From contig JAITWB010000050.1 in the NCBI GenBank assembly GCA_031285525.1, positions 1 to 8,011 on the forward strand: a stretch of 8,011 bases of DNA. The letters are read 5' to 3'. The notes beneath the pieces were generated by a model. That model had not been told where the DNA came from and searched no databases. It saw only the letters and a program-made list of their open reading frames with translations. Each line of letters begins with the position of its first letter. Within the stretch, counting starts at the first letter, position 1. Shown piece by piece: positions 1 through 6,510 of the stretch. The position numbers and the translations under genes are program-made. This DNA comes from Spirochaetaceae bacterium. GTDB lineage: Bacteria; Spirochaetota; Spirochaetia; Treponematales; Treponemataceae.

Positions 1-3
1 CTT

Positions 4-29
4 TGCTCCCTGCTTTTCTCCTTTCTCCC
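4..29. repeat. Degenerate pyrimidine heptad tract
   Basis: The window opens with a C/T-only tract built of imperfect 7-mers: TGCTCCC, a shortened TGCTT, TTCTCCT and TTCTCCC. The same units recur at 1509-1543, so lipoprotein 1 and its leader are bracketed by two direct copies. No reading frame of note crosses the tract. It may be intergenic or may border a gene outside the window. Confidence 0.5.
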
Positions 30-126
30 TTATTATGCCGTTGACCTATCCACTAAAGGGTGATAACCTATTCCTGTATGGCTTACTACTCTTCTTCTAA
101 GATATACTTCAAGCCTCAAGCAAGCT

Positions 127-180
127 CTGCGGACTGCGGACTGCGGACTGCGGACTGCGGACTGCGGACTGCGGACTGCG
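127..180. repeat. Perfect 7-bp tandem array, unit CTGCGGA, about 7.7 copies
   Basis: Seven exact CTGCGGA units plus a final CTGCG run without a mismatch, which suggests recent expansion or homogenisation. CAAGC occurs just before and just after the array. It ends 289 bp before the lipoprotein 1 start. An array with a different 7-bp unit ends about 250 bp before lipoprotein 2. It lies outside any gene, so copy-number change would alter spacing rather than reading frame. Confidence 0.95.
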
Positions 181-355
181 CAAGCATACCGCCAATGCTC
201 TCTTTGTCAACCTATTAGTACCCTCTAACACTCTTTTTTACGCTTTTGTATCCTCTGCTATTGTAAGAGTCCGGCGCTTTCCGGTGTCCGCCTTTTATAG
301 AGGGAACTGCCGTCGGCAGTCTCCCATCCGTTACGGTATTGCCGTATCGGACTGG

Positions 356-382
356 ACATTGTCCAGACAACATTGTCCAGAC
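356..382. repeat. 14-bp tandem duplication within leader copy 1
   Basis: ACATTGTCCAGAC occurs at 356-368 and again at 370-382, separated by one A, giving a period of 14 bp (two heptads). It duplicates the right half of the CTGGACA/TGTCCAG palindrome. Leader copy 2 has only one, at 6604-6613, so this is a private slippage event in copy 1. Confidence 0.9.
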
Positions 383-388
383 CTCTTG

Positions 389-450
389 ATTGAGGGTTAA
401 TCACAACTGATTACCCGTCAATGAGGAACTTCTTCAAACGGGGGTAATCA
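389..450 (+). promoter_or_regulatory. Candidate two-state RNA switch or attenuator (A/B/C segments), copy 1
   Basis: Segment A (389-403) pairs with B (408-422): ATTGA+GGG+TAATCA against TGATTA+CCC+TCAAT, about 14 bp with one bulged base on each side and a CAAC loop. B can instead pair with C: TGATTACCC (408-416) against GGGTAATCA (442-450), a perfect 9-bp stem. The two structures exclude each other. C ends 7 nt before the GGAG ribosome binding site. The same arrangement, with altered stem sequence, is at 6625-6675. No known riboswitch class is recognised and no T-run follows, so a translational effect is more likely than termination. Function is inference. Confidence 0.45.
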
Positions 451-468
451 GGCAAACGGAGTTTTTCT

Positions 469-1446
469 ATGAAAAACATGTTCAAACTACTGGGGATTAT
501 CGTCATAGCGGCGGTAATAGGATTCATGGTTGTCGGCTGCGGCGGGGGAAACACTCTTGGCGGTGACGGTGACAATACCACGGATAATACGCCCTCGACC
601 ACCCCTCCTACCGAGAATCCTCCCCAGTCAAGCGGAGTAAATGCTGTCAGCGGAAAAACATATTATCAAGCTGACACAAGAACTGTTTTTTCAGCCACCG
701 CCGAGGGCGCTGTAACCGGGACATATACCGTCGGACAAAACGATGGCGATACGGATACAAATGGCAAATATGTCTACGAAGATATAGTAAAAGGTTCCTA
801 CACGTGGAATGAAACCGCAAAAACAGTGACTTTAACGCCTACAGAGATAAACGTACAGGGCTCCTTCATAACAAAATCCGCCTACCTTACAGCAATGCAG
901 GAGATGCTTGCTGAAACACGTGCTGCGCTTGAAGCAATGTCTCAGGATGAACTAATGGAGGCATTGGGCAATACCGATATAGATGCCTACATGGATGTTT
1001 ATACAGAACAAGTAGAGGCTATGGTAGATGACACTTTTGCCGTAAAAACAGCAGCCTATTCTTTCAGCACTGATAATACGGCATTGTTCCTGGTTCAGTC
1101 ATTACAGGCAAATAAGGGAACGAATGAATTGGCAGGGAAGACTTATTACGATGCGGCAGACGAAAATATAACATTCGTTTTTACCGCCGATACATATACA
1201 TACACCGATTCTGCGAATAATCGAACAATATCCGGCTCTTATACCTATGACAGCGAAGCCGCAATGGGTATTTTCAGACCTGAAACAATGTCCGGAATGA
1301 CCCGTGCGCAAATCTATACAGAGATGCCAGCACCGGGTCCGCACAGTTACGCAGATGACAACGCATACCTCGCTGCACTTATCAATGGTCAGTTTGCCAT
1401 CTCATATTTTTATTATGACAGTGTTAATCTGCTGATACACTGGTAA
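469..1446 (+). CDS. Putative outer-surface or periplasmic lipoprotein with two repeat domains (lipoprotein 1)
   Basis: Hypothetical lipoprotein of 325 residues. A signal peptide (MKNMFK, then a hydrophobic stretch) ends in a lipobox VVGC with Cys24 as the predicted lipidated residue, so it should be membrane-anchored after signal peptidase II cleavage. A Gly/Asn/Thr/Pro-rich linker (about 25-55) follows. Two related beta-rich units start at GVNAVSGKTYY (56-66) and GTNELAGKTYY (217-227), each leading to a GSYT motif (109-112 and downstream of 227). A Met/Glu/Ala-rich, probably helical segment (about 137-188) separates them. GSYTW…VTLTPTEI (109-127) resembles GNYTI…VTLTTKEI in lipoprotein 2, so the mature parts are distant relatives. 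The ATG at 469 is chosen for its GGAG site 7 nt upstream and because the same MKNMF start is used by lipoprotein 2. The gene converges on the ABC operon. Ligand and role are unknown. Confidence 0.9.
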   Translation: MKNMFKLLGIIVIAAVIGFMVVGCGGGNTLGGDGDNTTDNTPSTTPPTENPPQSSGVNAVSGKTYYQADTRTVFSATAEGAVTGTYTVGQNDGDTDTNGKYVYEDIVKGSYTWNETAKTVTLTPTEINVQGSFITKSAYLTAMQEMLAETRAALEAMSQDELMEALGNTDIDAYMDVYTEQVEAMVDDTFAVKTAAYSFSTDNTALFLVQSLQANKGTNELAGKTYYDAADENITFVFTADTYTYTDSANNRTISGSYTYDSEAAMGIFRPETMSGMTRAQIYTEMPAPGPHSYADDNAYLAALINGQFAISYFYYDSVNLLIHW

Positions 1447-1508
1447 TAAGCGCGCCAACAACGATACGAGGGGTCTCGCCCACCCGGACGCTCCCCCTCT
1501 TCCCCCTT

Positions 1509-1543
1509 TGCTCTTTTCTCCCTGCTATTTGCTCCCTTCTCCC
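1509..1543. repeat. Degenerate pyrimidine heptad tract overlapping the 3' end of an ABC gene
   Basis: Five consecutive 7-mers read TGCTCTT, TTCTCCC, TGCTATT, TGCTCCC and TTCTCCC on the plus strand (consensus TKCTCCC). They are related to the units at 4-29. On the minus strand the tract encodes the last residues (EGSK and neighbours) and the TAG stop of the larger ABC subunit, then continues into the 78-bp convergent intergenic gap. That gap (1447-1524) holds only a short CGAG/CTCG stem near 1467-1478 and no convincing terminator. Confidence 0.7.
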
Positions 1544-3732
1544 TTTTCACTGTACTGCAGCTTATACAGCCCCGCATACAGCCCATCCCTCTCAATCAGC
1601 TCCTTATGGTTCCCCGACTCCACCAGCGTCCCCCCGGAGAGAACCAGAATCTTGTCGGCATTACGTATCGTAGAAAGCCGATGGGCGATGACCACCGACG
1701 TCCTGCCTGAGAGCACCTTCTGGATACCCAGCTGAATAAGGTGCTCCGTCTCGGTATCGATGGAACTGGTAGCCTCATCGAGAATAACAATCGAGGGGTT
1801 GTGGGCGATGACCCGGGCAAAGCTGATGAGCTGCCGCTGACCCGATGAGATATTCGATGCGCCTTCGGCGAGCATGGTCTTATAGCCCAAAGGAAGGCGG
1901 GAGATAAACTCATGGGCGTGGACGGAACGGGCGGCGGCTTCCACTTCTTCGTCTGAAAGATTCAAACCCAGCCGAATATTATCCGCCACGGTACCGGAGA
2001 AGAGGAACACGTCCTGTAATACCGGCAGAATGGAACGCCGCACTTCTGAGAGCTTGATATTTTCGATAGGCATACCGTCCAGCAGCACCTTCCCGGAATC
2101 GATGTCCCAGAGCCGGGTAAGCACATTGATAATCGTCGTCTTTCCGGCTCCGGTATACCCCACGATAGCAGCCATCTCTCCGGGACTAACCGTAAAGCTC
2201 AGGCCCTTGAGAATCTCCTCACCCTTACGGTAGGAAAAACGCACATCATCAAAGGTGATATGCCCCCGAAGCATCCCGTTCACCTCAATGGTACCCTTAT
2301 CGGGAATCTCCTCGTTCGTATCCAAAAGACGGAAAACCCGCTCCCCTCCAGCCATAGCGGACTGCAGGAGGGTATACTTTTCAGCAATATCCTGCACCGG
2401 GGAGAAGAACATCTGCACCAGAGTGATAAACGCAATAAGCACCCCCACCGAGAGGGACATATGCAGCGCCAGGGAACTTCCCACGGCAACCACGAGGGCG
2501 ATGGTCAGGTTGGCGAGAAAATCGATGGACGGGCGGAATGTGGCAAACACGTACATCTCCCCCAGATTGGCGCTGAGGAGTTCCTTATTCCGTGCGGAAA
2601 ACTCATCCCCGCTCCGCTTCTCCTGCCCAAAGAGCTGTACCACCTGCACCCCCGAAAGCCGCTCCGACAAATAGGAGTTAACCCCGGAAGACGCGGTACG
2701 CTGCCGCCTGAATGCGTCCCTCGCCTTGAGCCTGCTGATCGCGGCGATCACCGCCACCGGAGGCATGGTAATCAGCGTCACCAGAGCGAGCCTGGGCGAA
2801 AGGAAGAAGATGGTTATCAATACGCCTATCATGATGGCAAAATCCTTGAGGAAGGAAGTCAGTACGGAAGTAAAAAACTCATTGATAGTCTCCACATCCC
2901 CGGTAAGACGGGTCACGATGCGCCCCACCGGATGGCGGGAGAGAAAATCCGTCGATTGCCCGGCGGTCTTTTTGAACAGAGCGAGCCGAATATCTTCCAT
3001 AACCCGCTGCCCGATGAGGGACGTGTTCCAGGTCTGCAAAAAGGTTGCCCCGAATACCAGAATGATGGCGATTAAAAAGAGCACCGTCGCATAGACCAGA
3101 AGCTTGAGGTCGCCAAAGCGGATGATCCGTATTTCATTCAGCGAAAGTGAATAGAGATCCTCAGACCGAATAGCGGCGGCAATACTGCCGGAAGGCACTG
3201 CCCCAGCCGAAACTCCGGTGTAAAACAGGGCAGGATACCGCTGCACCACTTCCGCCGCAGCTTCGCCTGGAAGGAAGCTGAAAGCGTACCAGTTTCCTTC
3301 CTTTACAAGCCCTGCCGCTGAAAGCTCCTGCTCCGCATCTGCAGAAAGCTTCGCTGTCTGCGAAAGCAAGCCTCCGCCAAGGTTAGAGCTTCCGCCCAGG
3401 GGAACCAACAGCATTCCGCCGACAGTATAGGCGCCGGAAGAAGTCTCCAGTTCCGCCAGCAGCGATACCGTTTCTGCCGAAATCTGACCGTCTTCAAGAT
3501 GCCCGTTCTTCAAACCCTCTGTATCTATGGCAATAAACCGGGAGATTATCACCGAGTCTATAATGCGCTGGGTGAGTACCGGGATAAACAGCTCTCCCGC
3601 TGTGGAGATCAGGAGTCCCAGCGCCGCAAACAGGGCGAGGAAGCGGTAGGGTTTTACATATCCGAAAATCCGTTTTACGATACGGCCGTCATATTCTTTC
3701 ACAACGTCTTCAACTTCAAAATATTCAGCCAT
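1525..3732 (-). CDS. ABC exporter subunit, catalytic half of a heterodimer, with large extracellular insertion (BmrD-like)
   Basis: Half-transporter of 735 residues: an exporter-type membrane domain (about 20-450) fused to a C-terminal ATPase, presumably pumping drugs or lipids outward in the cytoplasmic membrane. Visible ATPase motifs are Walker A GYTGAGKTT (525-533), Q-loop Gln573, signature SSGQR (629-633), Walker B ending ILDE with catalytic Glu653, and H-loop His684. The signature departs from LSGGQ, while the glutamate is intact; the partner shows the reverse, as in heterodimers such as BmrCD and TM287/288. TM1 (about 30-60) and TM2 (about 209-233) are separated by roughly 140 residues (about 65-205), far more than in a typical half-transporter and reminiscent of the BmrD extracellular domain. 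The start ATG overlaps the partner's stop by 8 bp (ATGGCTGA) and has GGAGG (3739-3743) 6 nt upstream, so translation is probably coupled. The C-terminal tail is encoded by a heptad repeat. Substrate is not deducible. Confidence 0.93.
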   Translation of the reverse strand: MAEYFEVEDVVKEYDGRIVKRIFGYVKPYRFLALFAALGLLISTAGELFIPVLTQRIIDSVIISRFIAIDTEGLKNGHLEDGQISAETVSLLAELETSSGAYTVGGMLLVPLGGSSNLGGGLLSQTAKLSADAEQELSAAGLVKEGNWYAFSFLPGEAAAEVVQRYPALFYTGVSAGAVPSGSIAAAIRSEDLYSLSLNEIRIIRFGDLKLLVYATVLFLIAIILVFGATFLQTWNTSLIGQRVMEDIRLALFKKTAGQSTDFLSRHPVGRIVTRLTGDVETINEFFTSVLTSFLKDFAIMIGVLITIFFLSPRLALVTLITMPPVAVIAAISRLKARDAFRRQRTASSGVNSYLSERLSGVQVVQLFGQEKRSGDEFSARNKELLSANLGEMYVFATFRPSIDFLANLTIALVVAVGSSLALHMSLSVGVLIAFITLVQMFFSPVQDIAEKYTLLQSAMAGGERVFRLLDTNEEIPDKGTIEVNGMLRGHITFDDVRFSYRKGEEILKGLSFTVSPGEMAAIVGYTGAGKTTIINVLTRLWDIDSGKVLLDGMPIENIKLSEVRRSILPVLQDVFLFSGTVADNIRLGLNLSDEEVEAAARSVHAHEFISRLPLGYKTMLAEGASNISSGQRQLISFARVIAHNPSIVILDEATSSIDTETEHLIQLGIQKVLSGRTSVVIAHRLSTIRNADKILVLSGGTLVESGNHKELIERDGLYAGLYKLQYSEKGEGSK

Positions 3733-5596
3733 TGATATCCTCCGGAATCACTTCACTGCGAACATTCTGTTCACCGTCCTGTTCCAGCCGCTGGAGCTGC
3801 GCCATTCTGCTGAAAAATCCTGTCCCTGCGGCAAGCTCAGCGGGGGAACCGCTTTCGGCGATCCTGCCGTTCTCAAGGACGATAACGAAATCCGTGTTCT
3901 GCAGGGTAGAAACCCGGTGGGAAACCAGTATCGTCGTACCGGCGCCTCCCCGTCTCTTTTCGAGGAGCCTATTGAGGATGGTCCGTTCCGTTTCGGCATC
4001 CACCGCAGAGAGGGCGTCATCCATCACCATGATTTCCGGCTCCCGTCCCAGCGCCCGGGAAATAGCCACCCGCTGTTTCTGCCCCCCAGAGAGGGTCAGC
4101 CCCCGCTCGCCGACAACTGTATCCCAGCCGTTGGCAAAGCCTTCGAGATCCTTCGCAATGGCGGAGGTCACGGCTGCCTCTTTCAGTATAGAGTCAGAAT
4201 CACCGCTTGTTCCGTAACCAGCAGTTACTCCGTAACTGATATTATTCTTTATCGAATCCGAGAAGAGATAGGTATCCTGAGGAATCACGCCGAAACTGCC
4301 CCGCAGCTGCGCCAGATCCCAGTCCCGCACATCGGTTCCGTTGACAAACACCGTGCCCTGCGGCGGATCGACCATCCGCATGAGAGTCTTGAGCAGGGTG
4401 GTCTTGCCGGAACCGGTCTTGCCGAGAATACCGACAACCATCCCCGAGGGAATATCGATGCTGATGTCGTGTAAAACTTCGCAGTCTGGAACAGCGGAAT
4501 CCCCAGAAGCGGCTTCTGTTGAGGAGGTTTCTTCCGCCGCATAGGAAAATGACAGGTTCCTGATGCTTACCGCAGGGACAGCTGTGTTTCTCTCCGCCGC
4601 AATCGGCATCTCGGGAGAAGCGATAGCAGGCTCCTCGCTGAATATCTCGTTGATACGGGCAAGCCCTGCGGCTCCCCGCTGCATCATATTGACGGTAAAA
4701 CCCACACCAATCATGGGCCATATCAGCATCTGGAGGTAGCTGAAGAAAGCCGCCAGCTCTCCGATGCTTAGGGTTCCTTCGATAACCTTCGAGCCCCCTG
4801 CCAGGAGGAGGATAAGCGTGGTCATTCCCGAGAGCAGCGTCACCAGGGGAAAAAAGATACCGAATATCTTCACCACCGCCATATTCGCTATTCGGTAATC
4901 TGCATTGGTGTCTGCGAACTTACGGATGAACCACCATTCCTTCACAAAGGACTTGACCACCCGTATACCCGCAAAGGTCTCCTGTACCGTGTCGCTCACT
5001 GCAGAATACGTCTCCTGCACCCGATGAAACCGCTTTCCCATCATGTTCCCGAAGAACAGGATGAGTATGGTGACAAAGGGGAGCGGAATAACGGCTAATG
5101 CCGCCGTCTGGGGGTTCTGGACAAACATGATGATGAGTATGGTCAGGGACATCACGGTTCCGTCGATAAAAGCGACAAAGCCCATACCGATAGCCATCCT
5201 CACTGCGTTGAGGTCGTTGGTCTCCCGTGCCATGAGGTCACCGATTTTGTTCCGCTGATAAAAGTCATAGGACAAGGTGATCATATGGTCAAAGAGGTTT
5301 TGCCGTATCTCCGTCTCTATCCTTCGGGAAGAGCCGTGGATAAAATACCTCCAGAGAAAACGCCCTGCCGAGATTACCAGCGCAAGACCGACAATAGCAG
5401 CGCTGAGCTTATAGATCTCACCCATCTCAAAGGATCCGGGGGTAATCATATCGATAGCCTGTCTGATAAACTGGGGGATGAATATCTGTGCGGCATCAAC
5501 CAAAATGAGAAAGAAAAAGCCTACAAGATACTTCCCTAAATAGGGTTTCATATACGGAAAGAGGGTACGATACTCCCTAAAAGATGCATTTTTCAT
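3725..5596 (-). CDS. ABC exporter subunit, degenerate-site half of a heterodimer (BmrC-like)
   Basis: Half-transporter of 623 residues, first gene of the two-gene operon. Six membrane segments lie near 21-45, 62-86, 136-158, 163-184, 246-267 and 279-300, followed by an ATPase domain. Motifs: A-loop Tyr352, Walker A GKTGSGKTT (392-400), Q-loop Gln440, canonical signature LSGGQ (502-506), Walker B IMVMDD with Asp527 where the catalytic Glu is expected, and H-loop His560. A Glu-to-Asp change here marks the degenerate site of heterodimeric exporters; its intact LSGGQ would complete the consensus site with the partner's Glu. An unusual Ser/Ala/Glu-rich insertion (about 353-372) sits between the A-loop and the next strand. 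The ATG at 5596 is preferred over the adjacent TTG at 5599 because GAGG (5604-5607) lies 7 nt from ATG but only 4 from TTG. A sigma-70 promoter is just upstream. Confidence 0.93.
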   Translation of the reverse strand: MKNASFREYRTLFPYMKPYLGKYLVGFFFLILVDAAQIFIPQFIRQAIDMITPGSFEMGEIYKLSAAIVGLALVISAGRFLWRYFIHGSSRRIETEIRQNLFDHMITLSYDFYQRNKIGDLMARETNDLNAVRMAIGMGFVAFIDGTVMSLTILIIMFVQNPQTAALAVIPLPFVTILILFFGNMMGKRFHRVQETYSAVSDTVQETFAGIRVVKSFVKEWWFIRKFADTNADYRIANMAVVKIFGIFFPLVTLLSGMTTLILLLAGGSKVIEGTLSIGELAAFFSYLQMLIWPMIGVGFTVNMMQRGAAGLARINEIFSEEPAIASPEMPIAAERNTAVPAVSIRNLSFSYAAEETSSTEAASGDSAVPDCEVLHDISIDIPSGMVVGILGKTGSGKTTLLKTLMRMVDPPQGTVFVNGTDVRDWDLAQLRGSFGVIPQDTYLFSDSIKNNISYGVTAGYGTSGDSDSILKEAAVTSAIAKDLEGFANGWDTVVGERGLTLSGGQKQRVAISRALGREPEIMVMDDALSAVDAETERTILNRLLEKRRGGAGTTILVSHRVSTLQNTDFVIVLENGRIAESGSPAELAAGTGFFSRMAQLQRLEQDGEQNVRSEVIPEDING

Positions 5597-5624
5597 CAAT
5601 TATCCTCAACTGTGCAATCCCGGC

Positions 5625-5653
5625 ATTGTATCCTTTTTTTCTTTACTTGACAA
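5625..5653 (-). promoter_or_regulatory. Sigma-70-type promoter of the ABC operon
   Basis: On the minus strand TTGTCA (5653-5648), a 17-bp spacer and TACAAT (5630-5625) closely match the vegetative consensus. A start near 5618 would give a 5' UTR of about 22 nt with GAGG and then ATG at 5596. An ATCAT/ATGAT inverted repeat with a 7-nt spacer (5656-5672) just upstream of the -35 could be an operator, but it is short and weak. Confidence 0.75.
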
Positions 5654-5739
5654 TAATCATTTTTTGGATGATACTTAAGGCGTCCATCAGAGGGGCGGAG
5701 TTGGCTTCCGCCGGGTGATGCACCCTTTTGGGTTTCCGC

Positions 5740-6300
5740 CTAACCGCCGGGACTGCCTCCGGCTGTTTGGACATCTTCATTCCTATTCAAAATCTGTGCC
5801 TTTGATATGTCTGTTTTTTCATTTCGAGAAACATTCTTGCAAAAATCTTCAAAGGAAAGTGGTTTAGTAACTTTATAGAATGTTTTCCCCCTTAAACACT
5901 TGTTTTTTCTACCCATTAAAATCTCTTCAAAATAGAGGTATGTAATAGCATCAACCATTTTGGCATAAGCATTAATCAAAGCCGTTTTTCTTACAGCTCC
6001 AATAATTGCATAATCCGGAGCTTTTATGATATCAGAAATGTATTCAAAATCCGCATTGGTAATAGTTGCAGCCCCATGGATTGCGGGATTCCCATGACGT
6101 TTGAGACTATGCGCTAATAAATCGCTTGTTATTTCATGTATAAATTCTGAAAGATCAAGCCCAATGGTTGATGCCGCAGCCAAGAGCCATTCTTCCGGTT
6201 TTCCTAACTCGTCTTTGATAAAATCACTCACACCTTGTTTATACCAGAAAAATAAAAAACAATGAAATGCTTTTATAGCGATAAAAACGTCACTACACAC
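5740..6300 (-). CDS. PBECR-like nuclease-domain protein, probably degraded and of phage or foreign origin
   Basis: Open frame of 186 codons. I recognise, by memory only, the pattern of the phage-associated Barnase/EndoU/ColicinE5/RelE-like (PBECR) nuclease domains: GLDLSEFIHEITSD, then HSLKRHGN, then an ITNADFEYISDIIKAPD block, then FEEILMGRKN and a TFYKV segment. Such domains usually sit at the C-terminus of phage head or toxin-like proteins. Composition is AT-rich, unlike the neighbours, suggesting transfer. The start is doubtful. GTG at 6300 has no well-placed ribosome site. A nearby AAAGGAG (6323-6317) leads to an ATG in another frame that stops after six codons. GTG at 6231 is an alternative that drops an unconvincing aromatic N-terminus. 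The frame ends at TAG within GGSPGG, but 47 further in-frame codons, with a second SPGG, follow. It may be a pseudogene. Product assignment is moderate to low. Confidence 0.55.
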   Translation of the reverse strand: MCSDVFIAIKAFHCFLFFWYKQGVSDFIKDELGKPEEWLLAAASTIGLDLSEFIHEITSDLLAHSLKRHGNPAIHGAATITNADFEYISDIIKAPDYAIIGAVRKTALINAYAKMVDAITYLYFEEILMGRKNKCLRGKTFYKVTKPLSFEDFCKNVSRNEKTDISKAQILNRNEDVQTAGGSPGG

Positions 6301-6391
6301 AACTAAAAGACATTGACTCCTTTAAGTTGCAGTGGTATTCTATTCCTAATGGTTTATGTTATGAAACTTCGAGATATAATTCTAATCAATT

Positions 6392-6440
6392 ACGCAATAC
6401 GCAATACGCAATACGCAATACGCAATACGCAATACGCAAA
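6392..6440. repeat. Perfect 7-bp tandem array, unit ACGCAAT, about 6.9 copies
   Basis: Six exact ACGCAAT units and a seventh ending ACGCAA(A). The array lies about 20 bp before TTTGTCAA and about 250 bp before the lipoprotein 2 start, matching the position of the CTGCGGA array relative to lipoprotein 1. Unit length and copy number agree between the arrays, but the unit sequences do not. Confidence 0.95.
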
Positions 6441-6510
6441 ATTATTCGACCGACTCATTCTTTGTCAATAATCTAATACTGTTTTTTTCTCTTTTTCTTT
6501 CCTGTTGCCA

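Larger units (their letters stand above)
203..468 (+). promoter_or_regulatory. Lipoprotein 1 upstream region and structured 5' leader (copy 1)
   Basis: This gene-free stretch is alignable to 6461-6692 in front of lipoprotein 2. In order it has TTTGTCAA (203-210), a TTTTATA box near 293-299 that could be a -10, and a perfect 15-nt palindrome with ACTGCCG/CGGCAGT arms (306-320). Next come an inverted repeat with arms 327-336 and 342-351 and loop TATTG, and a palindrome with CTGGACA/TGTCCAG arms (352-366). The A/B/C hairpin set (389-450) and a GGAG ribosome binding site (458-461), 7 nt from ATG, complete it. No convincing -35 pairs with the TTTATA box, so the promoter position is uncertain. Conservation of the hairpins between the copies, with pairing mostly kept, suggests function as RNA. 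Confidence 0.6.

Noticed and set aside
127..180. CRISPR array
   Set aside because: Units are 7 bp and contiguous with no spacers. The same applies to 6392-6440. No cas genes are present.
411..602. Minus-strand frame opposite the lipoprotein 1 leader and signal peptide, with a related frame at 6647-6859
   Set aside because: The two frames resemble each other only because the plus-strand cassette is duplicated. They have no ribosome site or family resemblance and are antisense shadows.
1447..1524. Intrinsic terminator in the convergent gap
   Set aside because: Only a CGAG/CTCG stem is visible, and no U-tract follows on either strand.
2260..3075. 271-codon plus-strand frame inside the ABC gene
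   Set aside because: It lies wholly antisense to well-conserved ABC motifs, and its charged, His/Arg-rich composition is typical of shadow frames.
3917..4474. 185-codon plus-strand frame inside the second ABC gene
   Set aside because: Antisense to the Walker A to Walker B region, with no recognisable domain.
5694..5740. Terminator for the PBECR-like ORF
   Set aside because: GGCGGA/TCCGCC, GGGTG/CACCC and ACCC/GGGT stems are present, but there is no U-run. The stretch is better explained by the in-frame SPGG-encoding tail.
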